Assembly: GCA_050633465.1 (NCBI GenBank)
Contig: JBOEGO010000011.1
Location: forward strand, 186,001-250,000
Length of the DNA stretch: 64,000 nucleotides
Source: UBA3069 sp050633465
GTDB lineage: Bacteria; Pseudomonadota; Alphaproteobacteria; Rhodobacterales; Rhodobacteraceae
Direction: 5' to 3'
Shown: positions 24,906 to 33,458 of the stretch, piece after piece
How the letters are laid out: each line of letters starts with the position of its first letter
How positions within the stretch are numbered: the stretch's first letter is position 1
Position numbers and translations under genes: made by a program
The notes under the pieces: generated by a model
What the model saw: only the letters and a program-made list of their open reading frames with translations
Told to the model about the DNA's origin: nothing
The model's database searches: none

Positions 24906-26660
24906 ATGACACGTCAGATGACCGGAGCGAAAATGGTGGTTCAGTCCCTCAAGGATCAGGGTGTGAACGTCGTATTCGGATACCCCGGCGGTGCCGTCCT
25001 ACCGATTTACGACGAGATTTTTCAGCAAAACGATATCAAACACGTTCTGGTGCGCCATGAACAGGGTGCGGTGCATGCCGCCGAAGGATACGCGCGCTCT
25101 ACCGGCAAGGTCGGCGTGGCGCTGGTCACATCCGGCCCCGGCGCAACCAATGCGGTGACCGGCCTGACCGATGCCCTGATGGACAGCATCCCGATTGTGG
25201 TTCTGTCGGGTCAGGTGCCTACATTCATGATCGGCAACGATGCCTTTCAGGAGGCAGACACCGTGGGCATCACCCGCCCCTGCACCAAGCACAACTGGCT
25301 GGTGCGCGACACCGACAACCTGTCCGCCACCCTGCACGAGGCATTCCATGTTGCCTCCACCGGCCGCCCCGGCCCGGTTCTGGTGGACCTGCCAAAGGAT
25401 GTGCAATTTGCATCCGGCACCTATACGCCCAAACGCGACGTATCGGTCAGCCACTACCAACCCCAGGTCAAAGGCGACATGGAGGAAATCACCGAACTGG
25501 TCGCCGCCATGGAAAAGGCAAAACGCCCCGTGTTCTATACTGGTGGCGGCGTGATCAATTCGGGCAAAGCCGCCAGCCAGCTGTTGCGCGAACTGGTGGA
25601 TGCCACCGGCTTTCCCATCACCTCTACCCTGATGGGGCTGGGCGCCTATCCCGCATCCGGTGACAACTGGCTGGGGATGCTGGGCATGCATGGGCTATAC
25701 GAGGCAAACATGGCCATGCATGATTGCGACCTGATGATCAACATCGGCGCGCGCTTTGATGACCGCATCACCGGCGTGGTCGATGCCTTCAGCCCCAAAT
25801 CCATCAAGGCCCATATCGATATCGACCCGTCGTCGATCAACAAGGTGATCAAGGCCGATATCCCCATCGTCGGCGATGTCGCCCATGTGCTCGAGGATAT
25901 CCTGAAGGTGTGGAAAGCCCGCGGGCGCAAAACCGATCAGGCATCTGTCGCCAAATGGCAGGGCCAGATCAGCGATTGGCGCAAGGTGGATTGTCTGGCC
26001 TTCAAACAGTCGGGCAAAATCATCAAACCGCAATATGCCCTGCAACGGCTTGAGGCGCTGACCAAGGATATGGACAGATATGTCTGCACCGAGGTCGGCC
26101 AGCACCAGATGTGGGCGGCGCAGTTTCTGGGTTTCGAAGACCCCAACCGCTGGATGACATCGGGGGGCCTTGGCACCATGGGCTATGGCATTCCCGCCTC
26201 GATCGGGGCGCAGATGGCGCATCCCGACAGTCTGGTGATCAATGTCGCAGGCGAGGCATCATGGCTGATGAACATGCAGGAAATGGGCACCGCGATGCAG
26301 TTCCGACTGCCGGTGAAACAGTTCATCATGAACAACGAACGCCTGGGCATGGTGCGCCAGTGGCAGGAATTGCTGCACGGCGAACGCTATTCGCATTCAT
26401 GGTCTGAATCCCTGCCCGATTTCGTAAAACTGGCCGAGGCATTCGGCTGCAAGGGCATCCGCTGTAGCGACCCCGATGATCTGGACGACGCAATCCGCGA
26501 AATGCTGGCCTATGACGGCCCGGTGATATTCGACTGTCTGGTGGAAAAGCACGAAAACTGCTTCCCGATGATCCCCTCGGGCGCGGCGCATAACAAAATG
26601 CTGATGGGCGAGGCATCGACCAAGGGCGCAATCAAGGAAGGCGGCGCGGTGATGGTCTAG
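24906..26660 (+). CDS. ilvI: Acetolactate synthase, large (catalytic) subunit
   Basis: A 584-residue TPP enzyme that condenses two pyruvates (valine/leucine) or pyruvate and 2-oxobutyrate (isoleucine). Landmarks: YPGGAVLPIYDEIF, catalytic Glu in RHEQGAVHAAEGYAR, SGPGATNAVTG, the FAD/middle-domain region MGLGAYPASGDNWLGMLGMHG, and the TPP/Mg domain GTMGYGIPASIGAQ. One detail differs: the usual GDG of the diphosphate-binding motif reads NVAGEASWLMNMQE, i.e. GEA, which occurs in many alphaproteobacterial large subunits. The start ATG (24906) has GGAG upstream. Expression is controlled by the leader attenuator; ilvH follows 71 bases later. Confidence 0.96.
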   Translation: MTRQMTGAKMVVQSLKDQGVNVVFGYPGGAVLPIYDEIFQQNDIKHVLVRHEQGAVHAAEGYARSTGKVGVALVTSGPGATNAVTGLTDALMDSIPIVVLSGQVPTFMIGNDAFQEADTVGITRPCTKHNWLVRDTDNLSATLHEAFHVASTGRPGPVLVDLPKDVQFASGTYTPKRDVSVSHYQPQVKGDMEEITELVAAMEKAKRPVFYTGGGVINSGKAASQLLRELVDATGFPITSTLMGLGAYPASGDNWLGMLGMHGLYEANMAMHDCDLMINIGARFDDRITGVVDAFSPKSIKAHIDIDPSSINKVIKADIPIVGDVAHVLEDILKVWKARGRKTDQASVAKWQGQISDWRKVDCLAFKQSGKIIKPQYALQRLEALTKDMDRYVCTEVGQHQMWAAQFLGFEDPNRWMTSGGLGTMGYGIPASIGAQMAHPDSLVINVAGEASWLMNMQEMGTAMQFRLPVKQFIMNNERLGMVRQWQELLHGERYSHSWSESLPDFVKLAEAFGCKGIRCSDPDDLDDAIREMLAYDGPVIFDCLVEKHENCFPMIPSGAAHNKMLMGEASTKGAIKEGGAVMV

Positions 26661-26682
26661 CACCCGCGCCCGCCAACCCCGA

Positions 26683-26703
26683 GAGGGGGCCACGCGCCCC
26701 CTC
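26683..26703 (+). promoter_or_regulatory. Hairpin between ilvI and ilvH
   Basis: Perfect 8-bp stem GAGGGGGC-cacgc-GCCCCCTC without a U-run. It may slow decay or limit read-through and so adjust subunit ratio; no direct evidence. Confidence 0.5.
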
Positions 26704-26731
26704 CCCTCCACCGATATCAAGGACCAAAACC

Positions 26732-27292
26732 ATGTCTGCGCTACAGATCAAAAAAGGCTCTAACAAACATTCCGCCTATAACCTGCGCCCGAATTTTTCG
26801 GACGTTAGCGAAAAACACACGCTGGCCGTTGTCGTCGACAACGAGGCGGGCGTGCTGGCCCGCGTCATCGGGTTGTTTTCCGGGCGCGGTTACAACATCG
26901 ACAGCCTGACCGTGGCCGAAATCGACCACGCAGGGCACCGCTCGCGCATCACCATCTGCACCACAGGCACGCCGCAGGTGATCGAACAGATCAAGGCGCA
27001 ACTGGGCCGCATCGTGCCCGTGCATCAGGTGCATGACCTGACCGTCGAAGGCCCCAGCGTGGAACGCGAACTGGCCCTGCTCAAGGTCGAAGGCGACGGT
27101 GACAAACGGGTCGAGGCCCTGCGTCTGGCCGATATTTTCCGCGCCAATGCGGTGGACAGCACGCTGACCTCTTTCGTATTCGAAATCACGGGCACACCGG
27201 AAAAAATTGATGCATTCGCCGACCTGTTGCGCCCGCTGGGCCTGACCGAGGTGGCACGCACCGGCGTTGCGGCCCTGTCACGCGGGCTGTAA
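26732..27292 (+). CDS. ilvH: Acetolactate synthase, small (regulatory) subunit
   Basis: A 186-residue regulatory subunit that activates IlvI and confers valine feedback inhibition. The N-terminal ACT domain reads TLAVVVDNEAGVLARVIGLF-SGRGYNIDSL, with the conserved G-V-L-x-R and N-I-D-S-L elements; the C-terminal domain (about 110-186) includes RANAVDSTLTSFVFEITG. The 20-residue N-terminal extension before the ACT domain is normal for Rhodobacteraceae. AAGGA precedes the start. Strong terminator after the stop. Confidence 0.97.
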   Translation: MSALQIKKGSNKHSAYNLRPNFSDVSEKHTLAVVVDNEAGVLARVIGLFSGRGYNIDSLTVAEIDHAGHRSRITICTTGTPQVIEQIKAQLGRIVPVHQVHDLTVEGPSVERELALLKVEGDGDKRVEALRLADIFRANAVDSTLTSFVFEITGTPEKIDAFADLLRPLGLTEVARTGVAALSRGL

Positions 27293-27327
27293 CCCGCAGG
27301 CGGCGCAATGCGGCCCATGAAACACGA

Positions 27328-27357
27328 AAAACGCGGCGGGTAATTCCGCCGCGTTTT
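27328..27357 (+). terminator. Intrinsic terminator after ilvH
   Basis: 12-bp perfect stem AAAACGCGGCGG/CCGCCGCGTTTT with a GTAATT loop, ending in TTTT, 35 bases after the stop. Confidence 0.92.
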
Positions 27358-27458
27358 GCATTTCCGGGTCTGGGTCGTGGCCCGGATCGAACGGCGCGTG
27401 GGCCGGATAGAACTGTGAGTGGCAATGGCACGGGGGGGGGAGCGGCGGGCCGCAATCG

Positions 27459-27839
27459 TTACGCCAGATGGCGCAGGCTTTGGCGTTTTTTGTCCTGTTT
27501 GCGGGGGGAAAAGGGAATGATCTGGCCAAACGCCGGACGCGCCGCGCCCGACACAGCAGGATTGGATCGGGACGGAACGGGGGTTCCGGTTGCCAACAGG
27601 TTGTCAGGCAGATCGGGAAACTGGCCCTCGTTGACCAGTCGTGGATTGCTGGCCCGGCGCATCAGCCGCTCTTGTTGCAAATCGAACTGCACCAGATCGC
27701 CCGCGCCGAACCCGAACAATGCATCATGCATTTCCTCATCGGTTGCATTGAAAAACGCCAGATCGCCGTGATCCTCGCACCAGATCACCGCCTTGCCTTC
27801 TGCTTGTGAACTCCACAGGACGACTCCGAACATTTTCAA
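27459..27839 (-). CDS. Hypothetical protein
   Basis: A 126-residue protein that I do not recognise as a named family. The first 70 residues look like a folded alpha/beta unit (GVVLWSSQAEGKAVIWCEDH, then GDLAFF and GAGDLVQFDLQQE), while the C-terminal 50 are Pro/Ser/Arg-rich and probably disordered. Codon use and base composition match the neighbours, and there is no better frame on the other strand, so it is likely a real gene. Convergent with ilvH; divergent from the XRE regulator at 28020, with about 180 bases of AT-rich DNA between. Confidence 0.65.
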   Translation of the reverse strand: MKMFGVVLWSSQAEGKAVIWCEDHGDLAFFNATDEEMHDALFGFGAGDLVQFDLQQERLMRRASNPRLVNEGQFPDLPDNLLATGTPVPSRSNPAVSGAARPAFGQIIPFSPRKQDKKRQSLRHLA

Positions 27840-27945
27840 CGATCCCCATCAGGTTGTATCGAGCATTTTCCCATTGTGCGAGAGGCTGCCCAAAAAGAAC
27901 ATGGTAAATTCGGCACCGTTCGCCTTACTTTTGTGTCGCTCTTGT

Positions 27946-27958
27946 GCGTCAATGACGC
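27946..27958. promoter_or_regulatory. Candidate operator upstream of XRE gene
   Basis: Perfect palindrome GCGTCA-A-TGACGC, 62 bases before the regulator start in an AT-rich promoter-like stretch. It could be an autoregulatory site; inferred from symmetry only. Confidence 0.4.
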
Positions 27959-28019
27959 CAACCAGCACCAACTAAGACGTGACAACGCATCAAAATACAC
28001 AATTTTCTACTTGGAATGA

Positions 28020-28886
28020 ATGTTCGACCTGTTAAGTTCCGCGAAACCGCAGCAGAATGAATACACGCATAACGTGAATAACAATAAACCCCAAGCCCAC
28101 TCGACCATCACGCCATCAGAATTGCGCGCCATGTTTGGTGCCAACCTGCGTCAGCTGGCGCGCGACTACCCGTCAGTGGCCAGCCTGTGCCGCGATCTGG
28201 AAATCAACCGCACCCAATTCAACCGCTACCTCTCCGGAGAAAGCTTTCCGCGGCCAGATGTCCTGCACCGGATCTGCAACTTTTTCGGGGTCGATGCGCG
28301 GATATTGCTGGAACCCGTGGCGGACCTGTCCACCGAAGGGCACGGGGTGCTGGCGCATCCGTTTCTGGCCCCCAGTTTCGGGTCATCCACCCATGTGCCG
28401 ATGGATGATTTCCCGTCAGGGTTCTACCGGTTCACGCGGCGCAGCTTTACCGATGACACCCGTTTCATTCAGGGGTTGGTCTATGTCACCCGCCGCGACG
28501 GATACACATTTCTGCGCGGCTATGAATCGCGCAAGGGCATCGCGGCGCTTGGTGTGCCGATCAGCCCCGCCAACCGCGAATTCCGCGGTTTCGCCTATAT
28601 GCAAGAGGACGGGATCGCCCTGAACGTATCCGCCCGTGCAGGCAATACCGGATCATTCAACTTTCTGGCCCGCGTGCCCTCGTTCCAGCATAATTTCTGG
28701 GAAGGCTACGTCTGCCGCACCGTGCGCGAAAGTTCGAATTCCACCCGCGCCGTGCGTCTGGTCTATGAACATCTGCTGGATACGAAAACGGTGCTGGCGG
28801 CCGCGCGCAGCGCCGGGTTTCTGGCCGAAATCGACCTGCCGCCATTCGTGCGCCGGTTGCTGCGCACCGATCAGGAATTCGCCTGA
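28020..28886 (+). CDS. XRE-family regulator with C-terminal sensor-like domain
   Basis: A 288-residue protein with a helix-turn-helix at about residues 36-92 (FGANLRQLARDYPSVASLCR, DLEINRTQFNRYLSGESFP) and a roughly 190-residue C-terminal domain of unknown ligand (GFYRFTRRSFTDDTRFIQGL onward). This two-part arrangement is common in Rhodobacteraceae; targets are not known. It has only a weak ribosome-binding site (GGAATGA). Its last 16 bases overlap the convergent DUF2189 gene. Confidence 0.88.
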   Translation: MFDLLSSAKPQQNEYTHNVNNNKPQAHSTITPSELRAMFGANLRQLARDYPSVASLCRDLEINRTQFNRYLSGESFPRPDVLHRICNFFGVDARILLEPVADLSTEGHGVLAHPFLAPSFGSSTHVPMDDFPSGFYRFTRRSFTDDTRFIQGLVYVTRRDGYTFLRGYESRKGIAALGVPISPANREFRGFAYMQEDGIALNVSARAGNTGSFNFLARVPSFQHNFWEGYVCRTVRESSNSTRAVRLVYEHLLDTKTVLAAARSAGFLAEIDLPPFVRRLLRTDQEFA

Positions 28887-29683
28887 CGGCCCCCTGCCGC
28901 GCCGCCACCCTGCCCGGCATCGCGGATCTGGTCATACAGGTGCCATGTGGCATGGCCCAGCACCGGCAGCGCCACGAACAGGCCCAGAAACCACGGTAGC
29001 ATCGCCAGAAACGTGACCGCCGCGATCATGGCGGCCCATGCCAGCATCGGCAAAGGGTTCTGCGCCACGGTTTGAAAGCTGGCGATCATGGCCGATACGA
29101 AATCCACCTCGCGGTCCAGTAACAGCGGCATCGACACCACTGTGATCATGTATAGCAACAGGGCAAATGCGCCCCCCACCAGCGATCCGACCGCCAGCAT
29201 GGTCATGCCATTGGGCGTAAGGTAAATATCAAAACTGCTGGACACATTGGTCATGGTCGACAGCCCCATGAACAGCGCGAAAATCATATGCGCCAGAAAG
29301 AACCAGAACAGAAACACCATGATGATGATGGCGCAGATCGACGGCAGTTGCCGTTTTGACTGGCGCGCCACCACGCCGAAAATCTGATACAGGTCCAGCG
29401 GGCGGCCCTGTTCGATGCGGCGGCTGACATCGTATAAACCGACGGCTGCGAACGGCCCGACCAGCGGAAATCCGACAGCCGCGAACACCAGCCAGTAACT
29501 TTGCCCCGTGGCCCATGTGACCAGCCCGAACACCCACCCCAATGCGACATAGACAAAGGCAAAGACCAACCCGAACAGCGGCGCGGCGCGAAAATCGGCG
29601 ATACCACGGCGCAGGGCCGTGCCCAGCATCTGAAATGTCACCGCGCCCAGTTCGGGCATTCCCTCTTTTGGTGTGTCCGGCAT
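28871..29683 (-). CDS. DUF2189 family membrane protein
   Basis: A 270-residue integral membrane protein with about six hydrophobic segments, starting after a short cytoplasmic N-terminus. The region LRRGIADFRAAPLFGLVFAF and the GxPLVGPFAAVGLYDVSRRI loop are characteristic of DUF2189. Family members lie in the inner membrane; their function is unknown. The C-terminus ends in a Gly-rich tail and the gene end overlaps the convergent XRE gene by 16 bases. Confidence 0.87.
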   Translation of the reverse strand: MPDTPKEGMPELGAVTFQMLGTALRRGIADFRAAPLFGLVFAFVYVALGWVFGLVTWATGQSYWLVFAAVGFPLVGPFAAVGLYDVSRRIEQGRPLDLYQIFGVVARQSKRQLPSICAIIIMVFLFWFFLAHMIFALFMGLSTMTNVSSSFDIYLTPNGMTMLAVGSLVGGAFALLLYMITVVSMPLLLDREVDFVSAMIASFQTVAQNPLPMLAWAAMIAAVTFLAMLPWFLGLFVALPVLGHATWHLYDQIRDAGQGGGAAGGRQANS

Positions 29684-29771
29684 GCTGGCCCCCCGTTATA
29701 TTCTTATTGCCGCACATGAGACGCGGTTTCGCGATTGAAATCAAGCGTGGCGGCTGTGGCACCCGTTTGAT

Positions 29772-29806
29772 GCCTCCGGCGGAGGTATTTTAAGAACAAT
29801 GAAAGG
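29772..29806 (-). repeat. Dispersed repeat, type B
   Basis: On the minus strand CCTTTCATTGTTCTTAAAAT followed by ACCTCCGCCGGAGGC. It lies after the amidase gene (which ends at 29882) and before DUF2189. Confidence 0.7.
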
Positions 29807-29881
29807 CGGGGCGGATCGGGCCAGATCAGGCGTTGTCAGATAAGGGGCCGTTCAGGTCGGGTGCATTCAGGTCTGGTGCGT

Positions 29882-31291
29882 TCAGGTCTGGGGCGGATTG
29901 CGCGCGGGCCATCCGGTGGCCTGATGCCACGCATGGCCAAGGCGCAGCACATGCATATCGTTGCGATACCCCCCGATGATTTGCAGCCCCATCGGCAACC
30001 CGCCCGGGCCAAACGCTGCGGGCACGCCAAGCGCGGGCAATCCGGTCAGGGATGCAGGCACCACCACCTCCATCCAGCGGTGGTATGTGTCCATCGCCTG
30101 TCCGTTGATCGTTTCGGGGTGGGACCATTGCACCGGAAACGGCCAGCATTGCGCCGTGGGCAGGACCAGCGCGTCATATCTGTGAAACAGCTCTGCCGCT
30201 TTGGCGAACCAACGCGAACGGATTGCGCTGGCGCGTTGCACATCCATCGCGGTCAGGGCCATGCCCTGTTCGATTTCCCATATGGCCTGATCCGGCAATA
30301 GGGCGCGTTTTTCGGGGATATTATACAACGGTTCTAATTTCGCGGCATTAGCAAAGGCCCGCAGGGTGACCCATGATTGCCACAGGTCGCTGGCGGGCAT
30401 GGGCGCGGCGACATGTTCGACCATGCAGCCCATATCGGTGAAGGTGTGCAGCGCTTCTTCGCAGTGCTGCATCACGCCCTGCTCCATCGGGTATGCGCCG
30501 CCCCAATCGCCCAGCCAGCCGATCCGCCAGCCTGTGACGTCACCATCCAGCGCGCCGGTGAACGGGCCGCCATCATGGCTGAACGGCAGGCGCGGGTCGG
30601 TCCCCGCCTGCACATCCAGCAGCGCCGCAATATCGCGCACCGAACGCGCCATCGGCCCCAGCGTGGCCAGCTTGTGCAAATACACATCCCCCACCGGATC
30701 GCCCGGCACCAGCCCCCAACTGGGGCGAAACCCGTAGACATTGTTCCACCCCGCCGGATTGCGCAGCGACCCCATCATATCGGACCCGTCACAGACCCAT
30801 TGCATCCGCATGGCCAGTGCCGCCGCCGCCCCGCCCGATGAACCGCCCGCGCTGCGCGTGGTGTCATATGGGTTGCGGGTCGGCCCATGCACGGGGTTGG
30901 TGGTATGTGACCCAAGCCCGAATTCCGGCGTGTTGGTTTTGCCGATGAAAATCGCCCCCGCATCGCGCATCCGCGCCACCACCAGATCGTCGCGTTTGGG
31001 GGTGAAATTGCGAAATGCGGGTGACCCCATGGTGGTGGGCAGCCCGGCCACATTGGCCAGATCCTTGACCGCGACCGGAACACCATGCAGCCAGCCCTTG
31101 CGCGGGGCAGCATCCGCGGCGCGGGCCTCGGCGATCAATGTGTCGCGATCGCGCAGGGACACAATCGCGTTGACCGCGCCATTGCCGGCGTCGATTTGGG
31201 TCAGGCAGGCGGTCATGACCTCGACCGCCGAAATCCTGCCATCGGCCATCATGGTTGACAGATCAACCGCCTCAAGCTCCAGAATATCCAT
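29882..31291 (-). CDS. Amidase (amidase signature family)
   Basis: A 469-residue amidase-signature hydrolase. The catalytic Ser-cisSer-Lys triad is visible: Lys in VAVKDLANV, cis-Ser in the AGGSSGGAAAALA loop, and the nucleophile Ser in the GSDMMGSLRNPAG segment. Family position is nearest to Rhodobacteraceae amidases of unspecified substrate (bulky amides or GatA-like roles are both possible). I place the start at 31291 (MDILELEAVDLS) because AGGGGG lies 7 bases upstream; a long in-frame extension to 32077 runs antisense to the MFS gene and is spurious. Divergent from the MFS transporter. Confidence 0.92.
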   Translation of the reverse strand: MDILELEAVDLSTMMADGRISAVEVMTACLTQIDAGNGAVNAIVSLRDRDTLIAEARAADAAPRKGWLHGVPVAVKDLANVAGLPTTMGSPAFRNFTPKRDDLVVARMRDAGAIFIGKTNTPEFGLGSHTTNPVHGPTRNPYDTTRSAGGSSGGAAAALAMRMQWVCDGSDMMGSLRNPAGWNNVYGFRPSWGLVPGDPVGDVYLHKLATLGPMARSVRDIAALLDVQAGTDPRLPFSHDGGPFTGALDGDVTGWRIGWLGDWGGAYPMEQGVMQHCEEALHTFTDMGCMVEHVAAPMPASDLWQSWVTLRAFANAAKLEPLYNIPEKRALLPDQAIWEIEQGMALTAMDVQRASAIRSRWFAKAAELFHRYDALVLPTAQCWPFPVQWSHPETINGQAMDTYHRWMEVVVPASLTGLPALGVPAAFGPGGLPMGLQIIGGYRNDMHVLRLGHAWHQATGWPARNPPQT

Positions 31292-31385
31292 GCGCATTCC
31301 CCCTGTTTTGACGCCAGTATAGACAGGGGGGCGGTTTCGACCAGTGCCCTCGTATTCGGGGCAGTTGCAGGCTAACGTGGCGGGC

Positions 31386-32654
31386 ATGACCATGCCCCCG
31401 CGAACCCCGCCCCCGATCGCCCCTGCCCCCGCTGACGCCTCCGCCGCACAGGGCCGCTGGCCTGCGCTGGTGCTGATCTGTCTGGGGGTGATCGGCGTGA
31501 TGACCACATGGTTTTCCGCCACCGCCGTGGTGCCCGAACTGACCCTTGCATGGGGCCTGTCCGCCGCGCAGGCGGCATGGCTGACAAATGCCGTGCAACT
31601 GGGGTTTGTCGCGGGGGCGCTGGCGGCCAGCCTTGTGAACCTGCCCGACATCATGCCCCTGCCCCGCCTGATGACCATCGCCGCGCTTTTGGCAGCGGTT
31701 GCCAATGCCGCCCTGTTGCTGGACCCGACGCCCGCCATGGCCATCGCTGCGCGGTTCATAACCGGTGTGGCGCTGGCCGGAGTATACCCGCCCGCGCTGA
31801 AACTGATGGCGACATGGTTCATCCGTGGGCGCGGGCTGGCCATGGGGTTGCTGATCAGCGGGCTGACACTGGGTTCATCGCTGCCGCATCTGTTGCGGGC
31901 GCTGACCTCGGGGCTGGACTGGCGCGCCGTTGTCATCGCCACCACGCTGGCCACGCTGGCCTCGGCACTGGTTTTCGCCCTGACCACCCGCGAAGGGCCG
32001 CATGGCATGGGCCGTGCCAGATTCGACCCGCGCCAGATGCTGGCGGTGCTGCGTGACCGCCCCCTGATGTTGGCCAATGTCGGCTATTTCGGTCATATGT
32101 GGGAATTATACGGCATGTGGGCGTGGTTTCTGGCCTTTGCCAGCGCGGCGCAGGCGGGCGGGGTGTCGCCCTTTCCTTTCGGCTCTGCTTCGATGCTGGC
32201 CTTTGTGGTGGTGGCTGTGGGGGTGGTCGGCTGTATCGCGGGCGGGCTGTTATCCGACCGCATCGGGCGCTGCCGCACCACCATCTGGATGATGCTGATA
32301 TCGGGCACATGCGCCGCACTGATCGGTCTGGCCTATGACGGGCCTGCATGGGTGCTGGCGGCGCTGGCGCTGGTCTGGGGCATCACCGTGATCGGCGACA
32401 GCGCCCAGTTTTCGACCGCAGTGACCGAACTGGCACAGCCGCAATTCACCGGCACCGCACTGGCGCTGCAATTGGGGGTGGGGTTTGCCCTGACGGTGGT
32501 GGCCATCCGCGCCCTGCCCCTGTTCGCCAACTGGATGGGCGGCTGGCAATGGGCCTTTGTCATGCTGGTGCCGGGGCCAATCGTCGGTGCATGGGCCATG
32601 GCCCTGCTGCGCCGCGATCCGCGCGCGACCCGAATGGCAGGCGGGGCGCGTTAA
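31386..32654 (+). CDS. MFS transporter
   Basis: A 422-residue major facilitator with 12 predicted membrane segments, preceded by a Pro/Ala-rich cytoplasmic N-terminus of about 25 residues. MFS loop motifs: AGGLLSDRIGRCR between TM8 and TM9, and FIRGRGLAMGLLISG. The start ATG at 31386 is chosen over 31344 by normal N-terminal length. Divergent from the amidase gene with about 95 bases between, so a shared control region and a substrate processed by the amidase are conceivable but unproven. Ends 15 bases before the convergent secreted-protein gene. Confidence 0.88.
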   Translation: MTMPPRTPPPIAPAPADASAAQGRWPALVLICLGVIGVMTTWFSATAVVPELTLAWGLSAAQAAWLTNAVQLGFVAGALAASLVNLPDIMPLPRLMTIAALLAAVANAALLLDPTPAMAIAARFITGVALAGVYPPALKLMATWFIRGRGLAMGLLISGLTLGSSLPHLLRALTSGLDWRAVVIATTLATLASALVFALTTREGPHGMGRARFDPRQMLAVLRDRPLMLANVGYFGHMWELYGMWAWFLAFASAAQAGGVSPFPFGSASMLAFVVVAVGVVGCIAGGLLSDRIGRCRTTIWMMLISGTCAALIGLAYDGPAWVLAALALVWGITVIGDSAQFSTAVTELAQPQFTGTALALQLGVGFALTVVAIRALPLFANWMGGWQWAFVMLVPGPIVGAWAMALLRRDPRATRMAGGAR

Positions 32655-32669
32655 CCTGCCCCTGCGGGC

Positions 32670-33458
32670 CTATTCATAGTGACACAGCGGCGGGCGCTGC
32701 ACGCCCCTGGATTTCGGCCCGGCCCCATCAACCCAACCCGCGCCAAGCGCAAGAAACATCATCTCCATGCCTGTCCAGGCATTCATATCGCTGCGGCCCG
32801 TCAATTCCACCATCTGGCCCTGCAATGCCATGAAATCGGGGAAATACCCCTCACCGCAGGTGATTGCCTGCCCCTGCGCCCGCACAACCGCGCCGAAATG
32901 TTCCAGCATCAGCGCATTGCTTTGGCGCATCGCATCAACTGCTGGCACCCTGGCGCAATCGCCATGCAGGCTTTGAAACCCCATTGGCGTGCGCAACACA
33001 TCATCGGAATAAAACACCATTTCGCCCGCGACGATCTGTGCCGCCATGAACCGCACCGCCGCGTCATAGGCTTTTTGCACCGGCCAGCCGCGCGTCAGCG
33101 ACAGGTTCATGCCCAGATCATTGGTGCTAAGGTAACATCCCCGCGGCTCGTCAGGGAAATTCGTCGGTGCCGCCATGGCCGAAACCGATGCCACCACCGC
33201 CGGATCATCAATCCCGATATCGCTGTGAATATCCGGCACGCGAATGGTGCAGATATCCGCGCCCAAAACCACCCAATCACCCTGCTGTTGGCCCGTGCCA
33301 TCCGCCAGTGCCACATCGGCCAGCGCCCGCGCCTCGGCGCCAGCATCCGCGCCAATCACGCAACCCGCAGCGCCCAGATCATGCAGCAGCGCCGCCTGAT
33401 CCGCACCCGCAGGGGCCGCCAACAATGCCAATGCCAATCCCGCCAAGGCGTGGCGCAT
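32670..33458 (-). CDS. Secreted protein of unknown function
   Basis: A 262-residue protein with a clear signal peptide (MRHALAGLALALLAAPAGAD, cleavage after about residue 19). The mature part has six cysteines (for example GCVIGA, DICTIRV, GCYLST, GDCARVP, ITCGEG, LCHYE), suggesting disulfides in the periplasm. I recognise no family. Its ATG overlaps the prfB stop by one base (TGATG), so it is translated after prfB; similar secreted proteins behind prfB in related genomes would be worth checking. Base composition matches the neighbours. Confidence 0.75.
   Translation of the reverse strand: MRHALAGLALALLAAPAGADQAALLHDLGAAGCVIGADAGAEARALADVALADGTGQQQGDWVVLGADICTIRVPDIHSDIGIDDPAVVASVSAMAAPTNFPDEPRGCYLSTNDLGMNLSLTRGWPVQKAYDAAVRFMAAQIVAGEMVFYSDDVLRTPMGFQSLHGDCARVPAVDAMRQSNALMLEHFGAVVRAQGQAITCGEGYFPDFMALQGQMVELTGRSDMNAWTGMEMMFLALGAGWVDGAGPKSRGVQRPPLCHYE

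Noticed and set aside
28871..28886. Frameshift suspected where the XRE and DUF2189 genes overlap
   Set aside because: Both proteins end naturally; this is an ordinary convergent overlap, as at 62842-62855.
31292..32077. N-terminal extension of the amidase frame to 731 codons
   Set aside because: Runs antisense through the MFS gene. The amidase family start and a ribosome-binding site are at 31291.
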